Source of the DNA: Phycisphaerales bacterium
GTDB taxonomy: Bacteria; Planctomycetota; Phycisphaerae; Phycisphaerales; UBA1924
Assembly: GCA_020845755.1 (NCBI GenBank)
Contig: JADLFE010000009.1
Span: forward strand, 264,092 to 328,091
Direction of reading: 5' to 3'
Length of the DNA: 64,000 nt
Translations under genes and position numbers: made by a program
The notes under the pieces: model-generated
Told to the model about the DNA's origin: nothing
The model's database searches: none
Seen by the model: the letters and a program-made list of their open reading frames with translations, nothing else
In this document: piece by piece, positions 18,070-27,193 of the stretch
How positions within the stretch are numbered: the first letter of the stretch is position 1
Layout of the letters: each line of letters begins with the position of its first letter

Positions 18070-19634
18070 CACTGCACACCTTCAACGACTTCGACCTCGG
18101 GGCGGGCGGCCCTGAACTTTGCGATCCCGTCGGGCGTGACGCCCGTCTTCCACACGTACAACTTGCGGAGCGATTTGCACGGCGCGAGCTTGGCGAGGCC
18201 CGCGTCGGTCACCTTGGTCCCGACCAGATTGAGCGAACTCAGTTTCGCACAAGTCGGGGCAAAGTCCAAGCCCGAATCGCCGACCGAGGTCCATTCGAGG
18301 CGGAGGCGTTCGAGTTCCGGCAGTCCCTTGAGCGAGTTGAGGCCGGTGTCGGTGATGGCGGTGCGCGAGAGATTGAGCCACGAGATCGTGGGGCGGAGGT
18401 TATCGAAGAGCGTGAGGTCGGCGTCGCCGATGGGCGGGGCGATGACGGAGAGATCGACGCTGAGACGCGCGTCGTCGGCGCCGAGATCGACGACCACGCC
18501 GCGTTTAGCGCGGATGGCGTCGGCGGCCGCCATTGCCTGCCCGCCAGGGTGCGGGACCGGTTTGCCCGTGCTGCGATCAATCACGACCGCCTCCTCGAAG
18601 GAATGACGTGTCGCCGCGCGGAGTTCGGTGTCGCGTTGTTTGGCATCGAGATCTTCGACCTTGGTCAATGACTCCGGCCAGTACGCGCCCTCGGCGATCC
18701 ATGTGCGGAGCGCGGCGATCTCGTCGGGGTTGAGGGGCTTTTCGCCGTCGGGCATGAAGTCGGGGTCGCTGGGCGGGAGCGTGACGCGATGCAAGAGGTC
18801 GCTCTCGTCGGGCTTGCCTGGGACGATGACATACGTCGAAGGATCGCGGAACGCACCGGCGCGGAGGTCAAGGCGCAGGCCGCCTTTCTTCTTGAATGGG
18901 CCGTGACACTCGACGCAGCGCGTCTCGAAGATGGGTCGGATGGTTTTCTCGAAGTCGATCGTGCCGGGCTTGGTCGCCATGCCGGCGGGCCACGGCGCGG
19001 GCTTGGTCGCTTCGGATGCTGCCGGGGCTTCGCTTTGCGGGAAGATGACGGACCAGAAGTAGTTTTCGCCGTGGACGAGCGAGCCGCCGAAGTGCCCGGC
19101 GACGCCGACGAGGGCGGCGGAGATGACGACGCAGGCGCGATAGGCGCCGATCGGGCCGCGCCCGCCCGGGCGGAGGAGCGGCGCGATGACCAGTGCGGTG
19201 AGGAGCGACGCGCCCGCGGCCGCGACGCCGACCCAGCGGTGGAGCGAGAGCGTCTCGGCCATGCTGGTGCGTGCGCCCTCAAGGTCGGCGTTGATCCATC
19301 CGGTGGCGGCGCTGACGCCCGCGGCCAGCGCGCCGAGCACGAGGCAGGTCAGGCCGGAGCGCGATGGGTCGGTGCGCCGGCGCAGGGCGTTCCAGAACTC
19401 GCACGCGGCCGCGACGACGAGGAGCGCGATGGGGAAATGCACGAGCACGACGTGCCCGCGCCCGGAGAGGCGCGGGAGCCATGAGGGGGCCCAGTTTGGG
19501 ATGGCGTTCATCCACGCCGGGCCGCTCTGGGCCGTGTCGGCTCCGGCGAATGCCGAGGTGGCGAGGGCGGCGAGTGCCATCGTGAGCGAGATGAGGCGCA
19601 GGCGGGATGAAAGTGGGTGGTGCTGAAGGTTCAT
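18069..19634 (-). CDS. Membrane c-type cytochrome with DUF2231-like helices, PSCyt1 domain and leucine-rich repeats
   Basis: The 521-residue protein starts at an ATG with GAGGA 6 nt upstream; the frame is open to 19688. A signal peptide (about 10-30) is followed by four or five membrane helices (about 60-200) starting with RGHVVLVHFPIALLVVAAACEFWNA, as in DUF2231 proteins. A periplasmic PSCyt1 domain follows with a heme motif C240-V-E-C243-H244. The C-terminal 170 residues carry at least four leucine-rich repeats (for example LNLSRTAITDTGLNSLKGLPELERLRLEWT). It could feed or receive electrons for the soluble cytochrome encoded next. The operon order is this gene, the DUF1549/DUF1553 gene, then DUF1501. 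Confidence 0.85.
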   Translation of the reverse strand: MNLQHHPLSSRLRLISLTMALAALATSAFAGADTAQSGPAWMNAIPNWAPSWLPRLSGRGHVVLVHFPIALLVVAAACEFWNALRRRTDPSRSGLTCLVLGALAAGVSAATGWINADLEGARTSMAETLSLHRWVGVAAAGASLLTALVIAPLLRPGGRGPIGAYRACVVISAALVGVAGHFGGSLVHGENYFWSVIFPQSEAPAASEATKPAPWPAGMATKPGTIDFEKTIRPIFETRCVECHGPFKKKGGLRLDLRAGAFRDPSTYVIVPGKPDESDLLHRVTLPPSDPDFMPDGEKPLNPDEIAALRTWIAEGAYWPESLTKVEDLDAKQRDTELRAATRHSFEEAVVIDRSTGKPVPHPGGQAMAAADAIRAKRGVVVDLGADDARLSVDLSVIAPPIGDADLTLFDNLRPTISWLNLSRTAITDTGLNSLKGLPELERLRLEWTSVGDSGLDFAPTCAKLSSLNLVGTKVTDAGLAKLAPCKSLRKLYVWKTGVTPDGIAKFRAARPEVEVVEGVQ

Positions 19635-19775
19635 CTTGTCCTCGATCGCACGCCTCGGGTTTGATTGCAGTCGCGGCTCGAATGTCATCCAACGCGGAGG
19701 GACACGGAGAAGCGAGGAGGGTGAAACGACGCGGAGAGGAAAAGGCGTGCCTGCGTCGGCACGTCCTCGGCAGAT

Positions 19776-20906
19776 TCAGTCATTGAAGAGCGGGGTACAC
19801 GCGACGATCCGCAGGTTCTTGGCGTTGGCGGCGGTGCCGTCGGCGACGGCGTAACTTCCGCCCGGGTGGATGCACGCGCCGCCGTAGGCCCCGTCCTTGC
19901 GGAGTGCATAGACGCTGACGTTGAAGTTGGGGCGGCCCTTGGCGTCGCGGAGATGCTTTTCCTTCGTGTGGTCGCAGAGTTTATTGAGGAAGGCGGCGCA
20001 GGCCTCGCTGGGCGTCATGCCGCGTTCCATGTTCTGGACGATGGCGTACGAGCCGCAGTTCACGATCATGGATTCGCCGCGGCCGGTCGCGCCGGCGCAG
20101 CCGACGTTGTTATCGCAGTACATGCCCGCTCCGACGATGGGGGAGTCGCCGATACGACCGGGGATCTTCCACGACAGGCCGCTGGTACTGGTGCAGGCGG
20201 CCATGTCACCGGCGGGCGTGAGCGCGGAGCAGTGGACAGTGCCCCATGTGAACATGAGGCTCTTCTCGATCGCGCTGACCTTCTTCCCGCCGACGGGCTG
20301 GATCTGCTGGTCATCGTCGAGCCACTTGTCGTCCTTGTTGAGGTTGGCGCGCCACTGTACCCAGGCCTGGCGCGATTTCTCGGTGAGCAGGTTTTCTTCC
20401 TTGAAGCCCATGCGGAGCGCGAACTTGAGCGCACCCTCGCCGACGATCATGACGTGGTCGGTCTTGCGGAGCACTTCGAGGGCCACGGCTGCGGGATTTT
20501 TGATGTTGCGGATGGAGGCGACCGAGCCGGCCTTGTGGGTCGGGCCGTGCATGACGGAGGCGTCGAGTTCAACGATGCCCTCTTCGTTGGGCAGGCCTCC
20601 GAGTCCCACGGACTGGTCGTTGGGATCGTCTTCGTTGAACTTGACGGCGGCGACGACGGCGTCGGCGGGGTCAAAGCCGCTCATCACCATCTCGTAGGCT
20701 TTGGCGACGCCGGGATCGCAGTTGCCGGAGGCGATGGCGCACGGGCCGCGGTGGGCGTCTCCCTCGGCGGGGGCTGATGGGAGCGAGGCGGCGCGTGCCT
20801 TTGTCGAGCCGAGTGCAAGGGCGGCGAGTCCGGATCCGGCCATTCCGGCGCCGGCAAGCCCTGTGAGGGTGAGGAATTCACGACGATGGAGTGAGTTCAT
20901 GCGCAT
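19776..20906 (-). CDS. N4-(beta-N-acetylglucosaminyl)-L-asparaginase (glycosylasparaginase), Tat-exported
   Basis: The 376-residue protein has a Tat-like signal (LHRREFLTLTGLAGAGMAGSG). It shows the Ntn-hydrolase pattern of glycosylasparaginases: the predicted autocleavage/nucleophile Thr at about 223 in WGTVHCSA, then TSTSGLSWKIPGRIGDSPIVGAG, which binds the substrate. The GEGALKFALRMGF and HGPTHKAGSVASI segments match the alpha chain. The enzyme cleaves the GlcNAc-Asn bond left when N-glycoproteins are degraded. The residue before Thr is Gly, where human AGA has Asp. The start (20906 or 20900) has no strong ribosome site. Its position 3 kb from alpha-mannosidase, beta-mannosidase and fucosidase genes suggests a shared N-glycan role. 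Confidence 0.88.
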   Translation of the reverse strand: MRMNSLHRREFLTLTGLAGAGMAGSGLAALALGSTKARAASLPSAPAEGDAHRGPCAIASGNCDPGVAKAYEMVMSGFDPADAVVAAVKFNEDDPNDQSVGLGGLPNEEGIVELDASVMHGPTHKAGSVASIRNIKNPAAVALEVLRKTDHVMIVGEGALKFALRMGFKEENLLTEKSRQAWVQWRANLNKDDKWLDDDQQIQPVGGKKVSAIEKSLMFTWGTVHCSALTPAGDMAACTSTSGLSWKIPGRIGDSPIVGAGMYCDNNVGCAGATGRGESMIVNCGSYAIVQNMERGMTPSEACAAFLNKLCDHTKEKHLRDAKGRPNFNVSVYALRKDGAYGGACIHPGGSYAVADGTAANAKNLRIVACTPLFND

Positions 20907-21049
20907 CGGTGTACCGCGCCGGCGCGTCTCTGTCGACCGTCCCACGCGTGCCGGTCCGAGAACGCCTGTGAGTCCACGCGGGGGCGGACCCCGGTCAAGC
21001 CCCCGGGCGGAAACGTCGATCGGGTTGGACGTTTTCGGAGGGAATCTTG

Positions 21050-21448
21050 ATGCCGAGCAAAGTCCTCATCGCTGACGACGAGCACCATATCCGCCACATG
21101 GTGGCGGCGAAACTGCGATCAAGCGGGTTTGAAGTGACCGAAGCTCGCGACGGTGCGGAAGCACTCGATCTGTCGCGTGAGATTCGGCCCGACATCGTCG
21201 TCAGCGATTTCCAGATGCCACAGATGTCGGGCCTGGAGTTCTGCACCGCGCTGACGGCGGAGCAGCCGGGGGTTCGCATCATCATGCTGACGGCGCGTGG
21301 GCATGTGCTCTCGCCGGAGCAGATGAGGGGAGCGAACATCCGGCGGATGATGTCCAAGCCCTTTAGCGCGTCGAAACTGGTGGAGTGCGTACGAGAACTG
21401 CTTTCATCCGGCGAATCCGCCGGAGCGAACCTGCCGGAGGCCGCCTGA
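21050..21448 (+). CDS. Single-domain response regulator (CheY-like)
   Basis: The 132-residue protein is a stand-alone receiver domain with acidic pocket D9/D10, phospho-acceptor D53 (VVSDFQMP) and conserved K103 (SKPFS). GGAGGGAA lies just upstream of the ATG. The stop is one base before the HD-GYP gene, so it is likely the phosphorylation-controlled partner of that phosphodiesterase. No histidine kinase is nearby. Confidence 0.92.
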   Translation: MPSKVLIADDEHHIRHMVAAKLRSSGFEVTEARDGAEALDLSREIRPDIVVSDFQMPQMSGLEFCTALTAEQPGVRIIMLTARGHVLSPEQMRGANIRRMMSKPFSASKLVECVRELLSSGESAGANLPEAA

Positions 21449-21449
21449 T

Positions 21450-23072
21450 ATGCCGACGCCACTCGAGATCGCGCACCTGACGGTGCGGCAGCGTTGCACC
21501 AGTCTGGGAGTCGCGACGGTGTCGATCACCGCGAGCGGGGCGATTGTGCCTTCGCCGCCGGCGACGCCGGGCGAGCGCCTGGTATCGACGGCGGTGATTG
21601 TCGCGCCCCTGCTGGAGGCCGCGAAGGGGTGGGCGAGTCAGCCAGCACCGGGCGTGGTGGAACTGTTCACCGGGTGCTTTGCCGCGCCGGTTCCAGTCGA
21701 GGAGCGACGTCGCCGAAGCGGGTACACGGTCGCGCTGGCGTTCACACCCGCGATGCTGTCGCAGCCGTGGTTCTTTTCGGCGTGCGAGGCGGCGGGTATA
21801 CCGCACCAGGAGGCGCACACGGCGTTGGCGCCTGTGGCGACGCACACGCCGGAGTCGATCGCGCACCTGCGGAGTTTCCTGCGCTGGATGGCGGTTGACG
21901 TGGCGCAGGCGGCCGATCACTCGGACGCAACGACGGTGCTGACGAGCGAACTGTCGGCGTCGTATGAGCAACTCGACGCGGTGTATGACATCGGCCGCGC
22001 CATCGGCGACCTGACCAACCCGCCGAACTTCGTCGGCGCGACGTGCAAGAGATTGCGTGCGGCGTTGTCGTTTGATTTCATCATGGCGCGATTCGCGGAC
22101 GACCCGGCGGTGACGCCCGGTCTTCGCGGGACGACGATCATCGACGGTCGATCACCGATCAGCGATGACGAGGAGAACGAGGAACTGGCGGCGCGGTCGC
22201 TGGGGGTGCTCTCGCGGCTGACGGCGAATCGGGACTGGTCGATCATCGATCCCGGCATTGATTCGCCGCTGGCGCCGGCGTCGCAGACGCTGGTGCAGCC
22301 CCTAATCCGCGAGGGTCGGGTGATCGGGGCGATCATCGCCGCCAACAAAGCAGGGCCCGATCCGGCGATCAGCAGTTACGACACCCAGTTGATCCACGCG
22401 GCGGGTGGGTTCGTCAACGCGTTTCTCGAGAACTCGGCCTTGTATCTCGAGCAGAAGCAGTTGTTCCTCGGGACGATCCAGGCCGTGACGGCCTCGATCG
22501 ACGCCAAGGACCACTACACGCGCGGGCACAGCGAACGGGTGTCGCATCTCTCGGAACTTCTGGCGCGCAAACTGGGTATCGCGGACCGCGACGTGGAATG
22601 GGTGCGAATCTCTGGGCTCGTACACGACGTGGGCAAGATCGGAGTGCCCGAGGCGGTGCTCACCAAGCCGGGGCGACTGACCGACGAGGAATATGCGGCG
22701 ATCAAGCGCCACCCGGAGATCGGGCACAGCATTCTTCGCACGGTCGTGCCGCTGGGACCGGCGTTGCCCGGGGTGCTGTCGCACCACGAGCGCTGGGACG
22801 GCAAGGGCTATCCGCACGGCCTGAGCGGCGAGGGGATTCCCCTTATCGCACGGATCATCGGGCTGGCGGACACGTTCGACGCGATGAGTTCGAACCGCTC
22901 GTATCGCAGCGCGCTTTCTCGGGAGAAGGTGCTGGCGGAGATCGTGCGCTGCGCGGGGTCGCAGTTTGATCCGCAACTGGCACCCCTCTTCGTGAGCCTT
23001 GACTTCACCGGCTTTGACGCGTTGATTGCCAAACATGCGGGCGACGCGTCGACCTACCAAGCCGCGGCCTAG
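21450..23072 (+). CDS. GAF-like / HD-GYP domain phosphodiesterase
   Basis: The 540-residue soluble protein has an unrecognised N-terminus of about 180 residues, a GAF-like sensory region (about 185-335) and a C-terminal HD-GYP domain. The metal-binding HD motif is at about 391 (LVHDVGKIGVP), with HRH-type ligands (RHPEIGHSI, HHERWDG) and the GYP motif KGYPHGLSGEGIP. HD-GYP proteins hydrolyse cyclic di-GMP to pGpG or GMP and thereby affect motility and attachment. It follows the receiver gene by one base and is probably controlled by it. The motA-motB genes are also in this window. Confidence 0.9.
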   Translation: MPTPLEIAHLTVRQRCTSLGVATVSITASGAIVPSPPATPGERLVSTAVIVAPLLEAAKGWASQPAPGVVELFTGCFAAPVPVEERRRRSGYTVALAFTPAMLSQPWFFSACEAAGIPHQEAHTALAPVATHTPESIAHLRSFLRWMAVDVAQAADHSDATTVLTSELSASYEQLDAVYDIGRAIGDLTNPPNFVGATCKRLRAALSFDFIMARFADDPAVTPGLRGTTIIDGRSPISDDEENEELAARSLGVLSRLTANRDWSIIDPGIDSPLAPASQTLVQPLIREGRVIGAIIAANKAGPDPAISSYDTQLIHAAGGFVNAFLENSALYLEQKQLFLGTIQAVTASIDAKDHYTRGHSERVSHLSELLARKLGIADRDVEWVRISGLVHDVGKIGVPEAVLTKPGRLTDEEYAAIKRHPEIGHSILRTVVPLGPALPGVLSHHERWDGKGYPHGLSGEGIPLIARIIGLADTFDAMSSNRSYRSALSREKVLAEIVRCAGSQFDPQLAPLFVSLDFTGFDALIAKHAGDASTYQAAA

Positions 23073-23110
23073 GCTCTGGTTCGCTCCGTGAGGAGCAGAT
23101 CGGAGAACCC

Positions 23111-23884
23111 GTGCACGAACGCAAGCCTTTCGTCGGTGGCAACTGGAAGATGAACACGAACCGCACTTCGTCGGCGGACCTGACGCGCGCGGTCGTGGAC
23201 GGCCTGGCGCGGGTGGAAGGCGTCGAGGTGGCGGTGTATCCGCCGTTCCCGTATCTCCTGTCGGTCCGGTCGATCCTTCGCGATCGATCGTCGTCGATAC
23301 GGATGGGCGCGCAGAACGTGTATCACCGCCCGGACGGCGCTTACACGGGCGAGATTTCAATCGACATGCTGAAGGACTGCGGCGCGACGACGGTGCTGGT
23401 CGGGCACTCCGAGCGTCGGCACGTGATCGGCGAGCAGGACGACCTGATCAACGCCAAGGTGCGGGCGGCGCTCGAGGCGGGGCTGGAGTGCGTGCTGTGC
23501 GTGGGCGAGACCATCGAGCAGCGGGAGGCCGGGCACACCGATCCGGTGAATCAACGGCAGGTCCGATCGGGGCTCGCGGACGTTCCGGGCGACTGGGTCA
23601 ACCGCCTGATCCTGGCCTACGAGCCCGTGTGGGCGATCGGGACGGGGAAGACGGCAACGCCCGACGACGCGCAGGACGTGCATCGCAAACTGCGGCAGTT
23701 GATCTCTGGGTTGTATGGCCCTGAGATCGCGGCCCGCACCAGGATCATTTACGGCGGATCGGTGAAGCCTTCGAACGCGGCGGAGTTGTTCGCGCAGCCC
23801 GACATCGACGGCGGTCTGATCGGCGGGGCGTCGCTCAAGCCCGAGGACTTTGTGGGGATCGTCAAGGCCGCCGCGACGACGTAA
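23111..23884 (+). CDS. tpiA: Triosephosphate isomerase
   Basis: TpiA interconverts dihydroxyacetone phosphate and glyceraldehyde-3-phosphate in glycolysis. The 257-residue protein has the N-terminal substrate lysine in GGNWKMN, the catalytic His in GHSERR, the catalytic Glu in AYEPVWAIGTGKTAT (loop 6 follows), and phosphate-binding IIYGGSVKP and GGLIGGASL. The GTG start has CGGAG about 8 nt upstream. It is followed by a 150-bp gap before the mannosidase gene, so it is probably a separate transcription unit. Confidence 0.97.
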   Translation: MHERKPFVGGNWKMNTNRTSSADLTRAVVDGLARVEGVEVAVYPPFPYLLSVRSILRDRSSSIRMGAQNVYHRPDGAYTGEISIDMLKDCGATTVLVGHSERRHVIGEQDDLINAKVRAALEAGLECVLCVGETIEQREAGHTDPVNQRQVRSGLADVPGDWVNRLILAYEPVWAIGTGKTATPDDAQDVHRKLRQLISGLYGPEIAARTRIIYGGSVKPSNAAELFAQPDIDGGLIGGASLKPEDFVGIVKAAATT

Positions 23885-24034
23885 GGCGAGTTTCGCCACA
23901 AGCATCGGCGTGGGGTGCCGCGCGGTCTGAAGGAGTGGCCGCGTTTCTGGATGCCCCGCGGGGCGGTTCATGACGGCTGGTGATCGATGCGAGGCGGCCG
24001 CTTCAACGGCCGGGGCGCGCGATACGCTACGCCC

Positions 24035-27000
24035 ATGAGTGGCCAGTTGATCGAACTCAAGTCACTACTTGACGCGCGAATCACGGCACGCGCGTGGACG
24101 ATCATCGCACCGCTCCGCTGCGGTGTCGCGCAGCGGGCCGCGAAGGACGACGTCGAAGCACGTTGCCTCACTTTTCACCCCGTCGATCTCGGATGGCGCT
24201 GGGGGCCGGTCTGGTCCATCGCCTGGTTCCGACTCACCGCCTGCCTCCCCACCACCGACCGATCAGTCCATCTCCGCTTCTCAAGCGGGACGGAAGCCAC
24301 GCTCTGGCGTAACGGGTCCCCGATCCACGGCCTGGACGTCAACCACACACTCATCCCGCTCGACATCACCTCGCCGAACATCGATCTCTTCATCGAGGCA
24401 GCGTGCAACCGCCCGCTGGGTGCGACAACGTTCTTCTGGGACGACTCCACGGAGCATGCCCGCTGGAAGGAGGAACTCCCCGGGCGGCTTGAATTCGCAG
24501 AGATCGTCCGCATCAACCCCGCGTGGCGTTCGCTCGACATCCTCGCACGCTTCACGCTCGGCCTGCTCTCACTGGCGGACCTCGACGCATCCCGGCGCAA
24601 CACCCTCGACTCCGCACTCCGCGCTGTCCTTGACGACGCGGGCAGGGCCGACTCGGACGAGTTCGCACGGTCGGCCGGTGTTCGTCTACGCATGGCGATC
24701 ACGGGCGACGCGCCACTCTCAAACCGAACCGAGTGCTTCCCGATCGGGCACGCCCATATCGATACGGCGTGGCTGTGGCGTCTGGACCAGACGCGGCGCA
24801 AGTGTCTGCGCACCTTCGCCACCGCGCTGCGGATGCTCGACGACCATCCGCCGTACCGCTTCCTCTGCAGCCAGGCGCAGCAATACGCGTGGGTCGAGCG
24901 TGATTCGCCCGCGCTCTTTGCGCGCATCGCACGCGAAGTCACCAATGGCCGCTGGGAACCCGGCGGCGCGATGTGGATCGAGCCCGACGCCAACCTCCCC
25001 AGCGGCGAATCACTCATCCGCCAACTCATCCACGGCACGCGCTACTGGCACGATCGCTTCGGCGCGCACGGCACACAGCGATACCTCTACCTCCCCGACA
25101 CATTCGGATTCCCCGGCACGCTCCCGCAACTCATGGCGCAGAGCGGCCTGGACACGTTTATCGCCAACAAACTCGCGTGGAACGACACGAACGAGTTCCC
25201 GTTCTCCACCTTCCTCTGGCGGGGTCTCGACGGCACCCGCGTTCTCTCGCACATGACGCCCGGCCTGGAATACAACGCGACCAATACTCCGCCCGAACTG
25301 CGAAAAGGCCGCGTCAACCACGAACGGAAGGACGCCGGACGCACGCCGATATGGCTCCAGCCCTATGGCTATGGCGATGGCGGCGGCGGGCCGACCGAAT
25401 GGATGCTCGACAACCTCGTGATCGCCGATACCTGCCCCGAGATGCCCGCCACGCGCATCGCCACGCCGCGTCTGTTTGTGCAGGAGTTGCACACGCTGGC
25501 CGCCCGCGCCGACCTGCCCGTGCACGACGGCGAACTGTATCTTGAGAGTCATCGGGGCACATACACGACGCAGGCCTGGATCAAGAAGGCCAACCGCCGC
25601 GCCGAACGCGCTCTTCGCCGCGCCGAATGGCTCGCCTGCGCGGCCCCCGCGCACGACATTACGCCGCGCGATGTCCGTGCCGCCCTCGACGAGGCGTGGA
25701 AGCTCCTCCTGCTCAACCAGTTCCACGACATCTTGCCCGGCTCGTCCATCGGCGAGGTCTACGACGACGCGCGCGAGCAGTTCAACGCCATCAGCGCGGC
25801 GGCCGATGCAATCGCAAAGCGCGCCATCGACTCGTGGACACGTGCCATTTCCGCGAACTCACCATCGCCCGCCTCGCACCTTGTGTTCAATCCGGCCTCT
25901 TGGCCTCGATCCGACGTCGTCGACATCAACGCGACGCCGTGCTTCGTCGCCGGCGTGCCCGCGATGGGCTGCCGCGCCGTGGGCGCGCACGCGCCCGACT
26001 CTTCAGCGCCCGCGCCCGTGACCATCGATGGCCTGACGCTCGCCAACTCGCTGATCTCCTGCACGCTCGACACGACCGGAGCCGTCGTCAGCCTTGTTCA
26101 TGTCGCCTCGGGCGCGCAGGCGGCCACCATCGCCGCTCAGAACAATCGCGACTCAACGTCCGCCACGCACCCGCTCCGCGGCGTGCTCGGGCGACTCGTC
26201 ACATATCGCGACGAGCCCAAGTACTGGGAAGCCTGGGACATCGACGAGGACTATCTCAACCACGCCACGCCGCTCGACTCGCCCGCGGATTCATGGCGTG
26301 TGGTTGAGCAGCACCCGCTCCGCGCTTCAGTCGAGTTCGTCCGATTCTTCGGCAAGGGCAGCACGATCACGCAGCGCTACACCCTCCGCGCCGGCTCTCC
26401 GCGTCTTGACGTAGCGTGCCATGTCGATTGGCGTGAAGATCGCACGCTGCTGCGTGTGCTCTTCGACACCGGCATCCGCGCATCGCACGCCACCTACGAC
26501 ACGTCGCTCGGCGTCGTCACCCGCGGCACGGGGCGCGACACGCCGCACGATCGCGCCCGCTTCGAGGTCCCCGCGCACCGCTGGATGGATCTCTCGGGCG
26601 GCGGCGTGGGCCTGGCGATTCTCAACGACTGCAAGTACGGGCACTCGTGCCACGCCGGCGTGATGGGGCTGTCGCTCCTGCGCTCCGCTCGCTTCCCCGA
26701 TCCGCGGGCCGACATCGGCGCGCACGAGTTCACGTACGGCCTCATGCCCCACGACGGCGACTGGCGCCGCGCGGGCGTGGACATCGAGGCCGAGGCGCTC
26801 AACGACCCGATGATCGTCGTTCCGATCACCAAGGAGGCGCCGGCGTCGCCTGAACACGGTACTTCAGAGTGGTCACCCTTCGTGATCACGCACGACCCAC
26901 GCTCGCGCATCGAGATTCTCGCGCTCAAGCCCGGCGAAGACGACGACTCCCTCGTGCTTCGCCTCGTCGAGACCCGCGGCGTTGCAACGCCCGTGTCCAT

Positions 27001-27190
27001 CACGTGGCACGTTCCCGCGTTGCGCGTCGATGAAGTCGACCTCTTGGAACGCGTCGACACGCTCCCGGCGTCGCAGCGTCGCGGTGTGTCGCACACCGGC
27101 AACACCACAGCGCTCGCCCTGGGTCCGTTCCAGATCGTCACGCTGCGTGTACGCCCGGAACACGGCGCTGGCGTGGTATGCTCCGCATGA
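24035..27190 (+). CDS. GH38 alpha-mannosidase
   Basis: The 1051-residue protein matches class II alpha-mannosidases. The zinc-binding HIDTAWLWRLDQTRRK block is near 240, the nucleophile motif YLPDTFGFPGTLPQLM near 352, followed by the alpha-mannosidase middle domain (NRRAERALRRAEWLA near 525, FHDILPGSSI near 565) and C-terminal beta-sandwiches. It removes alpha-mannose from oligomannosides. There is no signal peptide, so it should act on imported sugars in the cytosol. The ATG at 24035 is preferred to the upstream 23987 frame extension because family homology begins soon after it. It lies 3 nt before the sugar-binding protein gene, as the first gene of the import operon. Confidence 0.93.
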   Translation: MSGQLIELKSLLDARITARAWTIIAPLRCGVAQRAAKDDVEARCLTFHPVDLGWRWGPVWSIAWFRLTACLPTTDRSVHLRFSSGTEATLWRNGSPIHGLDVNHTLIPLDITSPNIDLFIEAACNRPLGATTFFWDDSTEHARWKEELPGRLEFAEIVRINPAWRSLDILARFTLGLLSLADLDASRRNTLDSALRAVLDDAGRADSDEFARSAGVRLRMAITGDAPLSNRTECFPIGHAHIDTAWLWRLDQTRRKCLRTFATALRMLDDHPPYRFLCSQAQQYAWVERDSPALFARIAREVTNGRWEPGGAMWIEPDANLPSGESLIRQLIHGTRYWHDRFGAHGTQRYLYLPDTFGFPGTLPQLMAQSGLDTFIANKLAWNDTNEFPFSTFLWRGLDGTRVLSHMTPGLEYNATNTPPELRKGRVNHERKDAGRTPIWLQPYGYGDGGGGPTEWMLDNLVIADTCPEMPATRIATPRLFVQELHTLAARADLPVHDGELYLESHRGTYTTQAWIKKANRRAERALRRAEWLACAAPAHDITPRDVRAALDEAWKLLLLNQFHDILPGSSIGEVYDDAREQFNAISAAADAIAKRAIDSWTRAISANSPSPASHLVFNPASWPRSDVVDINATPCFVAGVPAMGCRAVGAHAPDSSAPAPVTIDGLTLANSLISCTLDTTGAVVSLVHVASGAQAATIAAQNNRDSTSATHPLRGVLGRLVTYRDEPKYWEAWDIDEDYLNHATPLDSPADSWRVVEQHPLRASVEFVRFFGKGSTITQRYTLRAGSPRLDVACHVDWREDRTLLRVLFDTGIRASHATYDTSLGVVTRGTGRDTPHDRARFEVPAHRWMDLSGGGVGLAILNDCKYGHSCHAGVMGLSLLRSARFPDPRADIGAHEFTYGLMPHDGDWRRAGVDIEAEALNDPMIVVPITKEAPASPEHGTSEWSPFVITHDPRSRIEILALKPGEDDDSLVLRLVETRGVATPVSITWHVPALRVDEVDLLERVDTLPASQRRGVSHTGNTTALALGPFQIVTLRVRPEHGAGVVCSA

Positions 27191-27193
27191 CCG

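Noticed and set aside
24175..25038. Minus-strand ORFs inside the GH38 gene
   Set aside because: Antisense shadows of a gene with full family motifs.
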